The notes: a model not told the origin generated them from the sequence alone. DNA of 42,586 nt from CAZNQW01 sp964575225 (GCA_964575225.1 CAZNQW010000006.1:1-42586); one strand, 5' to 3'; shown: positions 16,105 through 24,729, numbered from the stretch's first letter. Numbers and translations are program-made.

Positions 16105-16602
16105 TCACAAATAACTGATTGTGGCAGCTAGAGCAAGGAATATGGGCACAATCACAATCAGTGCCTTTGCATGCCCTTTGAAGTGATGCGAGAAATCCTT
16201 GTAGTCTTCCTCCAATGTTCCAGGAATAATCACAAACTCAGGGGTTACTTTGCTGATTATGAGCCAATCAAGTATCAGCAAGTCCCCAACTGATGCGAAT
16301 AGGAACAATACAAACAGATTGAGAAATGCCACCCCTACTGAAATATCACCTGAGAGCCTCGCCTTCAAGACCAATGTTGAATAAACCGGGAACCCAAGTG
16401 CAAAGATGAACCAAGGCAATGCTATCAGCATGGCTACCTTCTTTTCACTATTCGTTTGGGGTGGCACTTGATCTTTTATCGCCTGTGAGTAGTCATTGTA
16501 GCCCCAAATGCGCGGACTGGTTGTTACCATCATAACAAGGAGGTAGCCGGTTACGACAATCGCATAGAATAGGCCATGCATCAGTAGATGTTCCACTATC
16601 AT
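16105..16602 (-). CDS. Hypothetical small membrane protein, cassette-borne
   Basis: A 165-residue protein with about four membrane helices (roughly residues 8-27, 57-78, 88-112 and 145-163) and a polar loop rich in charged residues near 32-55. I do not recognise the family. It is distinctly AT-richer than the surrounding genes. ATG 16602 begins 63 bases after the upstream attC core at 16666, and the stop is followed within 12 bases by another attC-like core: the standard organisation of one integron cassette (core to core about 0.6-0.7 kb). Confidence 0.65.
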   Translation of the reverse strand: MIVEHLLMHGLFYAIVVTGYLLVMMVTTSPRIWGYNDYSQAIKDQVPPQTNSEKKVAMLIALPWFIFALGFPVYSTLVLKARLSGDISVGVAFLNLFVLFLFASVGDLLILDWLIISKVTPEFVIIPGTLEEDYKDFSHHFKGHAKALIVIVPIFLALAATISYL

Positions 16603-16665
16603 GGTGCCTCACACAATACGAGCAAAACTGCCACCGACCTAGTATCCCGCAATGCCTTCAAATGC

Positions 16666-16796
16666 GCCCAACGCCCTGCGCGTCAGCCGCGCCGCGAGTT
16701 TACCGAGATCGGCTTCAATTCGAGCCGCGACACATAACCAATTTTGGCGCGGCTACCGGCCGCGGAGCGGCGTCGGACTGCACGCGCTTGTTAGGC
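16666..16796 (-). other. Integron attC site (131 bp, both cores canonical)
   Basis: The minus strand begins with GCCTAAC (16796-16790) and ends with GTTGGGC (16672-16666), both fitting RYYYAAC/GTTRRRY. The inner left arm GCGCGTGCAGTCCGACGCC pairs with the right arm GGCGCGGCTGACGCGC if three bases (G, T, A) bulge out on the left side, the hallmark extrahelical-base pattern of folded attC sites. The length lies within the usual 57-141 bp. It is 16 bases downstream of the GNAT stop. Confidence 0.85.
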
Positions 16797-16812
16797 GCCG
16801 TGCCATGTGGTG

Positions 16813-17637
16813 CTATTCCCAACGTCCGAGGTACCAGTCCATCGATTCTGTCACAGCGAAGCCGAGCTTCTGCGCAATACGAATGGAAGCTTTGTTTTCG
16901 GAATCGCACTCCCAGCAAGGATTCCTGCCGCGTCTGAAGGACTCGTCAATGAAGCGGGCGGCTGTGGCGGTCCCGATGCCCTTGTTCTGGTACGCGGCTG
17001 TCGTCTCGATTCCGATGCCGCACTGCAATGGCCCGACGTATTCTGAAGTGCACCAGCAGACCAACTCGCCACGGACTACCGCAGCGACTCCCCATCCTTG
17101 CGCCGAGAAGCGGTCGATTGAGGGCCACATCCATCGCACCTCTTCTGCGACTTGTTCACCATTCACTGTTCCGGCATCAAGCAGCCTTCGGTCAATATTC
17201 ACAAACTCCACGTCGGGCGCCAGCCCACCTGCACTGGTCCGCACAACAAGAGGATGTTCATGAAACAGCTTCCTGCAGCTCGCAGTGATACTATCTGCAA
17301 AAGCGTCGTTCACGGCAGCTGCCACATCGGGTGACACAGCCCGGACGCTGCAGAATTTCAACCCAGCTGCATGGGCAACAGCCGCGAGTTCCTCACGTAC
17401 AAGGGAGCGCAGAGCATCTCGTGAGCAATTGGAGGAGCAATCCCCACCGACATAGAGACCTTTGTTGCCAAAGTCCCACAAAACCGCCGTATCTGTTGTA
17501 CCGACCCCGCTGGTGACCCATAGCCGGGCAAAGGTGTTTCCCGCAGAGACTGACTGCCTCAGCAATGCCAACTGCCGACCCGGGAACAGGCTGGCGTAGT
17601 CTATAAGACGGTCTATCGATATTTCGGAGAAAACCAT
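16813..17637 (-). CDS. GNAT-family N-acetyltransferase, cassette-borne
   Basis: A 274-residue acetyltransferase. The C-terminal half carries the acetyl-CoA site (ETTAAYQNKGIGTATAARF, with Q/N-x-G-I-G-T/A) and the following ENKASIRIAQKLGF segment; the N-terminal half resembles the longer two-domain GNAT proteins. It would acetylate a small molecule or protein; GNAT enzymes are common integron cargo. ATG 17637 lies 28 bases after a GTTGGGC core (17672-17666) and the stop 16 bases before an attC site, so the gene fits exactly one cassette of about 1.0 kb (about 16672-17671). Confidence 0.85.
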   Translation of the reverse strand: MVFSEISIDRLIDYASLFPGRQLALLRQSVSAGNTFARLWVTSGVGTTDTAVLWDFGNKGLYVGGDCSSNCSRDALRSLVREELAAVAHAAGLKFCSVRAVSPDVAAAVNDAFADSITASCRKLFHEHPLVVRTSAGGLAPDVEFVNIDRRLLDAGTVNGEQVAEEVRWMWPSIDRFSAQGWGVAAVVRGELVCWCTSEYVGPLQCGIGIETTAAYQNKGIGTATAARFIDESFRRGRNPCWECDSENKASIRIAQKLGFAVTESMDWYLGRWE

Positions 17638-17665
17638 TGTGCACCTACCTGTCTTGTGGCACTGC

Positions 17666-17720
17666 GCCCAACTATTGAGTAGACCGAGCTATTTCGGCCT
17701 ATTTGCCTGGGTTCATATAC
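17666..17720 (-). other. Degenerate 55-bp attC-like site at the array head
   Basis: The minus strand ends in canonical GTTGGGC (17672-17666) but its outer left core, GTATATG (17720-17714), has decayed. The central AGGCCGA/TCGGTCT arms pair over 7 bp. It is a paralogue of 15835-15889, which has decayed at the opposite end. No integrase gene follows: the next gene is the unrelated thioesterase. The rest of 17721-17949 shows no gene, only weak similarity to 15890-15960. Confidence 0.5.
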
Positions 17721-17949
17721 TAAACAGGCTCAATCTAGCAGCCCCACAGGTTGACTTATGCCGAATCTCAGCTACCGTACCCGAAACGTTCGCGGGCAAT
17801 CCGGTTGCTGTGCAGGCCGACGGTGACGATAGTATGCATCCGAAATCCCTTCTTGTCAAACGGTAGAGAAAGCCCATTGAAGAGCACCGATACAGCGGCG
17901 CGTCAGTATCCCAACGCCGATTGGATATGGGGCTGGCAAGCGGAGGCGT

Positions 17950-17978
17950 TTGTCCAAACCCGGCATCGATGCTATAAT
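17950..17978 (+). promoter_or_regulatory. Promoter for the thioesterase gene
   Basis: TTGTCC (17950-17955) and TATAAT (17973-17978) are 17 bp apart. The start point would be near 17985, followed closely by AAGGAGA and ATG 18004. This is also why the longer frame start at 17950 is rejected. Confidence 0.7.
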
Positions 17979-18003
17979 GCATACGGCACAAGGAGACGAC
18001 AGC

Positions 18004-18459
18004 ATGGAAAAACAACCCAACTCGCGCATGTGTTTCGTGTGCGGCGTCGACAACCCCATCGGATTGCACCTCCACTTCTACACCGACGACGAGGGCCGCT
18101 GCGTGGCCCGCTTCAGGCCCGGGCCAGAACACCAGGGCTACCCCGGGCACTTGCACGGCGGGATCATCAGCACGCTACTGGACGAGACGATGGGCAGGGT
18201 CCTTACCGGCCAGAACGTGTGGGCCATGACCGGCCGCCTGGAGATCAAGTTCAGCAAGCCGGTGCCGTTGGATCAGGAGTTGACCGTCATCGGCGAGTTG
18301 ACCCGCAGTCGCTCGCGGGCCTACGAGGCCAGGGGCGAGATCCGGCTGCCCGATGGCACGGTGCTGGTCGAAGGCAGCGGGGTGTATGTTCGCATCCCCG
18401 ATGAGATGGTCGAAGAGGCCAAGTCGGCATTGGACTTCTGGGAGGTGGTGCCCGATTAA
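18004..18459 (+). CDS. PaaI-type hotdog thioesterase
   Basis: A 151-residue single hotdog-fold protein that would hydrolyse an acyl-CoA or related thioester. GHLHGGIISTLLDETMG is the central helix with the catalytic Asp/Glu region, and LEIKFSKPVPLDQEL the following strand. The N-terminus has Cys10-x2-Cys13 (CFVCG), common in one environmental subgroup. The start ATG 18004 has AAGGAGA 6-11 nt upstream. The next gene, a stomatin-like protein, starts 92 bp downstream on the same strand and probably shares the transcript. Confidence 0.88.
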   Translation: MEKQPNSRMCFVCGVDNPIGLHLHFYTDDEGRCVARFRPGPEHQGYPGHLHGGIISTLLDETMGRVLTGQNVWAMTGRLEIKFSKPVPLDQELTVIGELTRSRSRAYEARGEIRLPDGTVLVEGSGVYVRIPDEMVEEAKSALDFWEVVPD

Positions 18460-18551
18460 AAAACCCATTGGGCAACCTTCCACAGGGTCAGCAGGACGGA
18501 CGGAGAAAGCCTGGTGAGCAAGATGGTGATTATCAAAAAAGGAGAGATCGA

Positions 18552-19334
18552 ATGAACGAAGTGGTGAGTTTTCTGTTTTCGAGCCTGGGCGTTGTCATCG
18601 TCCTGTTGATCCTGATTGCGACCTCGGCGGTCAAGATCGTGCAGGAGTACGAACGGGGCGTCATCTTTCGCCTGGGTCGGTTGCAGGGGGCCAAGGGGCC
18701 CGGCCTGTTCTTTATCATCCCCTTCATCGACCGCATGACCAAGGTGGACCTGCGGGTGATCACCATGGACATCCCCACCCAGGATGCCATCACCCGCGAC
18801 AATGTGACGGTGAGCGTCAATGCCGTGGCCTATTTCCGGGTGATGGATCCCAACAAGGCCATCGTTCAGGTGGAGGACTTTTACAAGGCCACCTATCTGA
18901 TCGCCCAGACGAGCCTGCGCTCTGTGCTGGGCCAGTCGGACCTGGACGAGCTGCTCATCCAGCGCGACCAGATCAACTTGAAGTTGCAGCAAATTGTGGA
19001 CGAGGCTACCGAGGCCTGGGGCATCAAGGTCAGCGTGGTGGAGGTCAAGGACGTGGAGCTGCCGGCGACCATGAAGCGGGCCATGGCCCGCCAAGCCGAG
19101 GCCGAGCGCGAAAAGCGGGCCAAGATCATCCACGCCGAAGGTGAGTTCGGGGCCGCCCAGCAGCTCAAGGAAGCGGCCCGGGTGATCTCGGAGGTGCCGG
19201 CGGCGTTGCAGCTCCGCTATCTGCAAACGCTGAGCGAGATTTCGGTGGACAAGAACTCGACCATCATTTTCCCGCTGCCCATTGAGTTGATCAATGCCCT
19301 GGCAACCCGGTTGCCCCAGGCGCAAGAGGAGTAG
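18552..19334 (+). CDS. Stomatin/slipin SPFH-domain membrane protein
   Basis: A 260-residue protein with one N-terminal membrane helix (residues about 8-28) followed by an SPFH/band-7 domain: VQEYERGVIFRLGRLQGAKG, then GLFFIIPFIDRMTKVDLR, then the long RQAEAEREKRAKIIHAEGE helix. Slipins organise membrane microdomains and are often paired with NfeD proteases, but no nfeD lies here. ATG 18552 follows AAAGGAGAG; the frame is open to 18468 without a site. The gene ends 81 bp before a bidirectional terminator. Confidence 0.93.
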   Translation: MNEVVSFLFSSLGVVIVLLILIATSAVKIVQEYERGVIFRLGRLQGAKGPGLFFIIPFIDRMTKVDLRVITMDIPTQDAITRDNVTVSVNAVAYFRVMDPNKAIVQVEDFYKATYLIAQTSLRSVLGQSDLDELLIQRDQINLKLQQIVDEATEAWGIKVSVVEVKDVELPATMKRAMARQAEAEREKRAKIIHAEGEFGAAQQLKEAARVISEVPAALQLRYLQTLSEISVDKNSTIIFPLPIELINALATRLPQAQEE

Positions 19335-19415
19335 GCCAGAGGCGCGGGGCATCGCTATCGTTTGCCGATAGGCTGTGACGAGCCCCCTTTCGGGGATACC
19401 CGACAACAAAAAAGG

Positions 19416-19451
19416 GGCCTGGTGAGCTTTTGCAGCCCACCAGGCCTTTTT
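19416..19451. terminator. Bidirectional rho-independent terminator
   Basis: GGCCTGGTG (19416-19424) pairs perfectly with CACCAGGCC (19438-19446), 13-nt loop, followed by TTTTT on the plus strand and preceded by a run of six A (19408-19413), so it also works on the minus strand. It lies between the convergent stomatin and hydrolase genes. Confidence 0.85.
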
Positions 19452-19469
19452 GCACCCAGGGAGTATTTC

Positions 19470-20699
19470 CTACCCCAGCCAGGCGAGAAACTGCTCCACG
19501 GCCTGCGTGGCGGCCCGGGCCGTGGGCGAGATCTGGGGCAGCACCAGGTCAAAGGCATGCTCGGTGTGCGGGAACTCGATCAGGGCCGAAGGTACGCCCG
19601 CTTGGCGCAGCGATTGGCGCAGCCGCCGGACGGCGGGCGTTAATCCAAACACGTCGTCGGCGCCCTGGAGCAGGAGCGTCGGCGGGCAATGGGGGCTCAC
19701 GTGGCGGATGGGCGACAGCAGCCGGTAGGTATCGGGCATCTCGGCCGCGGTCCCGCCCAGCATGTCGCTGATCGGATCGAAGGAGTACTCGCCGGGGCCT
19801 TGCTTGTCTTGCATGACAAAAAGGCGCCTCATCATGGTCAAAGCCATGCGGTCGACAAACCCCGGTGAGGGGGATTCCTCTGGGATGGTTACGGCCTGCA
19901 ACTCTTCCAGGTCGACGGGCGGGTAAAAGGCGACCACGGCGCGCACGCTCGTGTCGCCCTCCATGTGGGGGGAGCGAAAGGCGGGGTTGCCCGGTGTATA
20001 GGCTGCCAGGAGGGCCAGGTGCGCCCCGGCGGAGCCTCCCATGAGCACGATGCGATGGGGGTCCACGCCATGGGCGGGCCCGTTTTCCTTGAGCCAGAGG
20101 ACGGCCTGGTTCAGCTCGGTGACCATGGCCGGCACGCCGGCCGAGGGCCACAGGCTATAGGCGACGTCCAGGATGAGGTGTCCCTGCGCGGCCAGTCGCC
20201 GGAAGAAGGGCTGGGTGAGCATGTCCTTGTCGCCCACGCGCCAACCGCTGCCATGGGCGTAGATCAGACCCAGGCCACTGGGTGGGTGGCTGGACGGCAG
20301 CCACAGGTCGGCAAGCAGAGGCTGGTCCGATTCGAGGGTACGCCCGATGACCCGATCGCGCTGGAACTGGGCGGAGGCTGCGGCTGGGCCGGGTGGCCGA
20401 GTTCGGTCCGAGAACCCGGGCAGGTCGGCCAGTTCCTGCTCCACCTTGGGCTGAACAGCCACAAATCGGGCAGCCAACCCGGCGGTCACCAGGCCAGGAC
20501 CGACCAGAGCCCAGCGGCGGCGCGCCACGCCGAACAGCGCCGCCAGGGCGCCGGTCAGGCCGATGACGGGTGAAAGGGCGCCGCCGAGCAACTTGGGCAG
20601 CCAGAGGAAGGCTTGGCCTCCCTGGGTTCGGGGTTGGGCAAAGGGCGCGGCACTGAGCAGCGCCGAGAGCGCGGTCAGGATGGTCAGGAGTCGGTTCAT
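19470..20699 (-). CDS. Membrane-anchored alpha/beta hydrolase (HSL/BD-FAE type)
   Basis: A 409-residue esterase. The N-terminal about 85 residues are hydrophobic, with roughly two or three helices, so the protein is probably membrane-anchored. The catalytic domain has the oxyanion motif HGSGWRVGDK (149-158), nucleophile Ser223 in GGSAGAH, an Asp in GADDVFGL (348 or 349) and His381 in PHTEHAFDL, a complete triad typical of the hormone-sensitive-lipase and feruloyl-esterase-like group. The substrate is unknown. It is a single gene, convergent with stomatin, sharing the terminator at 19416-19451. Confidence 0.88.
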   Translation of the reverse strand: MNRLLTILTALSALLSAAPFAQPRTQGGQAFLWLPKLLGGALSPVIGLTGALAALFGVARRRWALVGPGLVTAGLAARFVAVQPKVEQELADLPGFSDRTRPPGPAAASAQFQRDRVIGRTLESDQPLLADLWLPSSHPPSGLGLIYAHGSGWRVGDKDMLTQPFFRRLAAQGHLILDVAYSLWPSAGVPAMVTELNQAVLWLKENGPAHGVDPHRIVLMGGSAGAHLALLAAYTPGNPAFRSPHMEGDTSVRAVVAFYPPVDLEELQAVTIPEESPSPGFVDRMALTMMRRLFVMQDKQGPGEYSFDPISDMLGGTAAEMPDTYRLLSPIRHVSPHCPPTLLLQGADDVFGLTPAVRRLRQSLRQAGVPSALIEFPHTEHAFDLVLPQISPTARAATQAVEQFLAWLG

Positions 20700-20836
20700 G
20701 GTTCCCCCCGTTTTCGTGGTGGGTGTATTCTATCACAAAGGGGGCCCCCCGGTCAATGCGGTGAGGGCGAAGGTAAGAATCGGGTACGGGCGAAAAAGGG
20801 TTGTTGCTCTGTTTCCTGACCGATTGGATATAGCAG

Positions 20837-20860
20837 GCCTCCCCCGAGGACGGGGGAGGC
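20837..20860. terminator. Strong hairpin downstream of the mutase-fusion gene
   Basis: GCCTCCCCC (20837-20845) and GGGGGAGGC (20852-20860) form a perfect 9-bp stem with a 6-nt loop, 49 bp after the minus-strand gene stop. No T-run follows on the minus strand, so it may stabilise the mRNA end rather than terminate by itself. Confidence 0.45.
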
Positions 20861-20908
20861 GAGTAAAAAGATGGGGAGGCGAGCACTGTGTATTTGAAAG
20901 GGGATAGG

Positions 20909-23900
20909 CTATTCCAACCCCACCAGGTTGCGCTTGAGCATACGCAGAGCGCGCTGCGGGTCGATGTAGCCGTACAGGCCGCCGACGATAGAGACCATGT
21001 AGGCGGCGTCGAGGAGAAGGCGTCCGTTGGGGCGCAGGATCCAGCTTTCCCCCTGGTTGTACTGGGTGCCGGCGGCGATGAGGTGCAGGTCCCGGTCAAA
21101 GTCGTTGCCACCGGCTGCCGCTTTGCACTTGTGATAGATGGCGCCGCCGATGAGCAGGGTCGTGCACGGCTGGTTGAGAAAGTTGACGCCGTACTGGAGA
21201 AAGTAGGTGTCGGTCTCTTTGACATAACCTACATTTCGTCCGGTGGTGGCGGCCATGATCTCTTGAGCCAGGAAGGAGCGGACCGCGTTCTCCTCGTCGC
21301 GGGTGGGCAGGGCGTGGGGATTGGCCGACAGCCAATCCAGGTAGCGGTCTAGCTCGACGTCGAGGCGGCCGTTTTCCCGTCGGACAAAGGTGCCGAACGT
21401 GTCGTCGCCGGGTTGCAGGTTGGGGTACTCTTCCAGCAGAAAGGTCCCCAGGTCGCGTTGCATCAGGCCGTTTTGAAAGCGCTCCAGTTCCTTGATGTTC
21501 TCGGCGTCGTAGGCCAGCCCGAATTTGCCCTCGACGCGGCGATAGGCCAGAGGCGTGTTCGGGGTCTTGAGGATGGTGCGCTTGACTTTGCGCACCGGAT
21601 CGGCACCTTCATAGTCGTAGAGAGGATTGTCGGCGACGTTGGAATAAAAGTCGGTGGTGGCCCCACCAATGTCGAGGGCCATGATGTTGCCCAAGCCGGG
21701 CTCATTGCCATAGCCTTTGGCCAGGAGGTTGATTCCCCGGAAGGCGGCGCGCGGCGTGGGGATAAAGGGTGCGCTCATGTATTCCTCGACGACGTCAAAC
21801 CCCTTGCCGCGGATGATGATCGTCTGGAACAGCTCGCGGATGGCCTCGTTCACCACCTCAATGCGAAAGTGGTTGATCTCGGGCATCACGTTGGGCGTGA
21901 TGCGAATGTCCACACCTGCTGCCCGGTAGATGGCCTCAATCTCGTCGCGCACGTCCTGATTGCCGGCATAGATGACGGGCACGCCGTAACGGGCGTAGGT
22001 GGCCGCCTTTGAGGCTTTGGCCAACATGCGAGCGTTGTGCAACTGGGTCTCGGTATCGCCGCCAAAGTCGACGCCGCCCGCCTGGAGGATGATCTCGGGC
22101 TGGTCCTGCTCGTAGACGGCCAGTGCTTGGGCCTCGGTCAATCGACTGTCATAGCTGTTGAGCAGCTTGGCGCCGGCCGTGAGGGCAGCGAGGTCGGCGG
22201 CAAAGCCGCTCTCCTCTTTGACCATGGAGACGGTCACCATCTTGAGGCCGCCCTTGGCGCTGGAGCAGGGCAGCTTGATGTCGAACTCGGACATGGCCCG
22301 CGATAGGGGTTCCCAGTCGCCTCGCGCCTGGCACTCGTCCAGCACGTTCAGGCCGTGGGCCAGCGAGATGCGCAGGTCTTCCACGATGGTCGGCACATAG
22401 TGCATGCTGAACTCTTCGGCCTCTGTGTCAAAGGTGCCGATCTTGGAGAAGGTGCTGCCAAAGTCAACGACCATCACCTTCTTGTGGTCCAGCTCCGCCG
22501 CGGTTTGGATCCCCACCTGCCACCGGGCGCGGGCCAGGACCTCTTCGTCCACCGCCTCAGCGGTCTCGGTGATGTACAGGTCCTCGTTGGCGTGGGTGAT
22601 GGTCTTGTCAAAGAACCAGGGGCTGCGCTCGCGGAGGCGGTCGACGCGCTCGATCTCGTCGGCGATCCGGACGCCGTCAAACTCGTCGATGACGCAGCCG
22701 CCGTCGACGATCTTGGTCCGGCACTTGCCGACCATCTCATAGCGCTTGTCGAGGACGGTGATTTGGGGCGCCTGGAACAGGCCCACCTGGAGGGCCAGGT
22801 CGAGGGTGTCGGAGCTGATCATGCCACACTGTCCCGTGGGATAGTTGGCCTCGTCGATAAAGCTGAGCAACATGGTCTCATAATTGCGGCCCCACTCGCG
22901 CTGATGTTCGCGCTCGCGCGCCAGTTCGGGCGAGATCGCCCAGTGGAAAAAGTTGTCGAGATTGACCGGGCCCTCGTATCCACCCAGCAGGGCCAGGTGG
23001 AGCAGGTTGTACATGGCTCCCAGCTTGAGTTTGCGCTTGCGGCCCAGGAGGCGGGGGTCATGCCAGATGTCGGGCTTGTCGTCACGGCCATAGTCCTCAA
23101 AGACCTGTTTGACGATGTCACAGCTTTCGATGACGTCCTCAGACTTGGCTTCGTGGTGCGCCTCGGAAAAGCTGACGACGTGGACAATGTCGGGGTCCAT
23201 GTGCATCTGCCAGTAGGTGGAGATAGCCAGGTGCCCCTTGGCCTTGTCCAGGTTGGGCGGAAAGTCGGACAGGCCGCCGCGGGTCTCTTTGATGATGCGA
23301 AAGTCGAAATGGCGGGTGAGGGGTTCCATCAATTCATAGGCGGCCTGGAACTTGGCCAGGTCATTAAGTCCCGAGGTGCCAGGCGGCAGGTCGTACATCA
23401 TCTGCATCACATACTTGCGGATGCCCATCTTGAGGGCGATGACGCCGGCGAGGGTGTGGTCGGTCACCAAGAGGTCGTCGGTGCTGTTGCGCAGTTGCCA
23501 TTGGTGCGGATCGTTGATCTCGACCGGCTTGTCGATGGACGCCCACCAGCGCATGACCTCAAAGTGCTCGTCGAAACTGTCGCGGATGGAAATGGGGCCG
23601 CGGCCGTCCATCTTGTTGTAGAAAAAGATGGGCACGGCCGGGAAGGGCATGCGGAAGGCGCCTTCGTACAGCTTGGCCAACTCGACCAACTCGTCGGTGC
23701 CCGAATAGATGCGGGTCATGGGATAATTGCCGCGCTGGGTGGCCTCTTTGAGGCGTTCCAGATCGCGCTTGGTGCGGATCGGCGCACCCCCCTGGCCCTT
23801 CAGGTACTTTTCGGGGTCTTCTTCGCCGCGCACGAACTTGGCCAGATATTCCTGGGCGGGTTGGTCGGGCGCCAGGGAGACGATTTCCAGGCACTGGGCT

Positions 23901-24589
23901 TCGGCCAGCATTTCGACCCCTTTGACCGTGGGTTCGATGCTGTCGGCCGCGATGCCGATGTGGGCGCGGATGATGGGTCGGTTCTCCCGCTCGCGCACCT
24001 GGTCGATGCGCTCCAGAAGCGAGTCGGCCCATTCCACCTCCTCTTCGGCGGCGATGACCGACTCGCCGCTGGCAAAGGCTTCCAGCTCCTCCATTGTGAT
24101 AAAATCGTCGACAATGAGGCCGAAAAAGCCCTGGAAGGCGTCGATGTCGCCATAGTCCTCGGCGATCTGGTCGAGGTCAAAGTGGCGGTCTGCCGGCGGG
24201 GAGAACTTGTCCTCCGCGACCGGCAGGCCGGTCATGGCCCTCACCAGGTTGGCCGCCGGGCGCAGACCGCCAAAGGAGTAGCGGATGCCGCTCTCGCGGG
24301 GCAACAATCGGTGCTGGGCGATCTTTTCGATGAACTCGCTGATCAGTTTGTCTACGTGCAGGTCGCCAAGGCGCATGGAGATGGCCACGATCTCGGGCCG
24401 AGACTCGCGGATCTTGTTCACGACGTCCTCGATGGGCACCGCCGGCCCCAGCTTGACGGCCATGAACCCCTCACCGCGGTCCTCCATCCACTCGGCAAAG
24501 CCCTCGACGCCGAGGGAATGGACGCAGTCGCCGATGGAACCGGCCAGCACGCGCCTTTTCTTTTCACCAGGCAACATTTCTCTATCCAC
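20909..24589 (-). CDS. B12-binding/mutase-like/GlmL (MutL) reactivase fusion protein
   Basis: A 1226-residue protein. Residues about 13-120 resemble a B12-binding Rossmann segment (LAGSIGDCVHSLGVEGF, with His one residue displaced from DxHxxG, and VAISMRLGDLHV). Residues about 265-700 resemble the large barrel subunit of adenosylcobalamin mutases such as GlmE/OraE. Residues 704-1226 are a GlmL/MutL ASKHA ATPase: VVDFGSTFSKIGTFD (708-721), CSSAKGGLKMV, ALDIGGATTDFYS (971-983). GlmL-type proteins are thought to reactivate damaged mutases. The GTG start at 24589 follows GGAGGAAAT; the ATG four codons later has no site. It is the last gene of the rpiR operon, separated by a 302-bp repeat-containing gap. 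The GlmL part is confident; the middle assignment is tentative. Confidence 0.75.
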   Translation of the reverse strand: MDREMLPGEKKRRVLAGSIGDCVHSLGVEGFAEWMEDRGEGFMAVKLGPAVPIEDVVNKIRESRPEIVAISMRLGDLHVDKLISEFIEKIAQHRLLPRESGIRYSFGGLRPAANLVRAMTGLPVAEDKFSPPADRHFDLDQIAEDYGDIDAFQGFFGLIVDDFITMEELEAFASGESVIAAEEEVEWADSLLERIDQVRERENRPIIRAHIGIAADSIEPTVKGVEMLAEAQCLEIVSLAPDQPAQEYLAKFVRGEEDPEKYLKGQGGAPIRTKRDLERLKEATQRGNYPMTRIYSGTDELVELAKLYEGAFRMPFPAVPIFFYNKMDGRGPISIRDSFDEHFEVMRWWASIDKPVEINDPHQWQLRNSTDDLLVTDHTLAGVIALKMGIRKYVMQMMYDLPPGTSGLNDLAKFQAAYELMEPLTRHFDFRIIKETRGGLSDFPPNLDKAKGHLAISTYWQMHMDPDIVHVVSFSEAHHEAKSEDVIESCDIVKQVFEDYGRDDKPDIWHDPRLLGRKRKLKLGAMYNLLHLALLGGYEGPVNLDNFFHWAISPELAREREHQREWGRNYETMLLSFIDEANYPTGQCGMISSDTLDLALQVGLFQAPQITVLDKRYEMVGKCRTKIVDGGCVIDEFDGVRIADEIERVDRLRERSPWFFDKTITHANEDLYITETAEAVDEEVLARARWQVGIQTAAELDHKKVMVVDFGSTFSKIGTFDTEAEEFSMHYVPTIVEDLRISLAHGLNVLDECQARGDWEPLSRAMSEFDIKLPCSSAKGGLKMVTVSMVKEESGFAADLAALTAGAKLLNSYDSRLTEAQALAVYEQDQPEIILQAGGVDFGGDTETQLHNARMLAKASKAATYARYGVPVIYAGNQDVRDEIEAIYRAAGVDIRITPNVMPEINHFRIEVVNEAIRELFQTIIIRGKGFDVVEEYMSAPFIPTPRAAFRGINLLAKGYGNEPGLGNIMALDIGGATTDFYSNVADNPLYDYEGADPVRKVKRTILKTPNTPLAYRRVEGKFGLAYDAENIKELERFQNGLMQRDLGTFLLEEYPNLQPGDDTFGTFVRRENGRLDVELDRYLDWLSANPHALPTRDEENAVRSFLAQEIMAATTGRNVGYVKETDTYFLQYGVNFLNQPCTTLLIGGAIYHKCKAAAGGNDFDRDLHLIAAGTQYNQGESWILRPNGRLLLDAAYMVSIVGGLYGYIDPQRALRMLKRNLVGLE

Positions 24590-24729
24590 AGAATTTCCTC
24601 CTCCTCTTTCAGATCCTTAGAATCTATGATGGGAGACCAGGGTTCGGCCTGGGTTTGCCCAGGCGCCGCCCCCAACCCTCAACGGCCACGGCTTGCATGG
24701 TCCCTTGACGCACCTGGAAAGAAAAGAAT

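Noticed and set aside
17721..19334. Integron integrase at the head of the attC array
   Set aside because: The genes there are a hotdog thioesterase and a stomatin; no tyrosine-recombinase motif (R..HxxR..Y) is seen.
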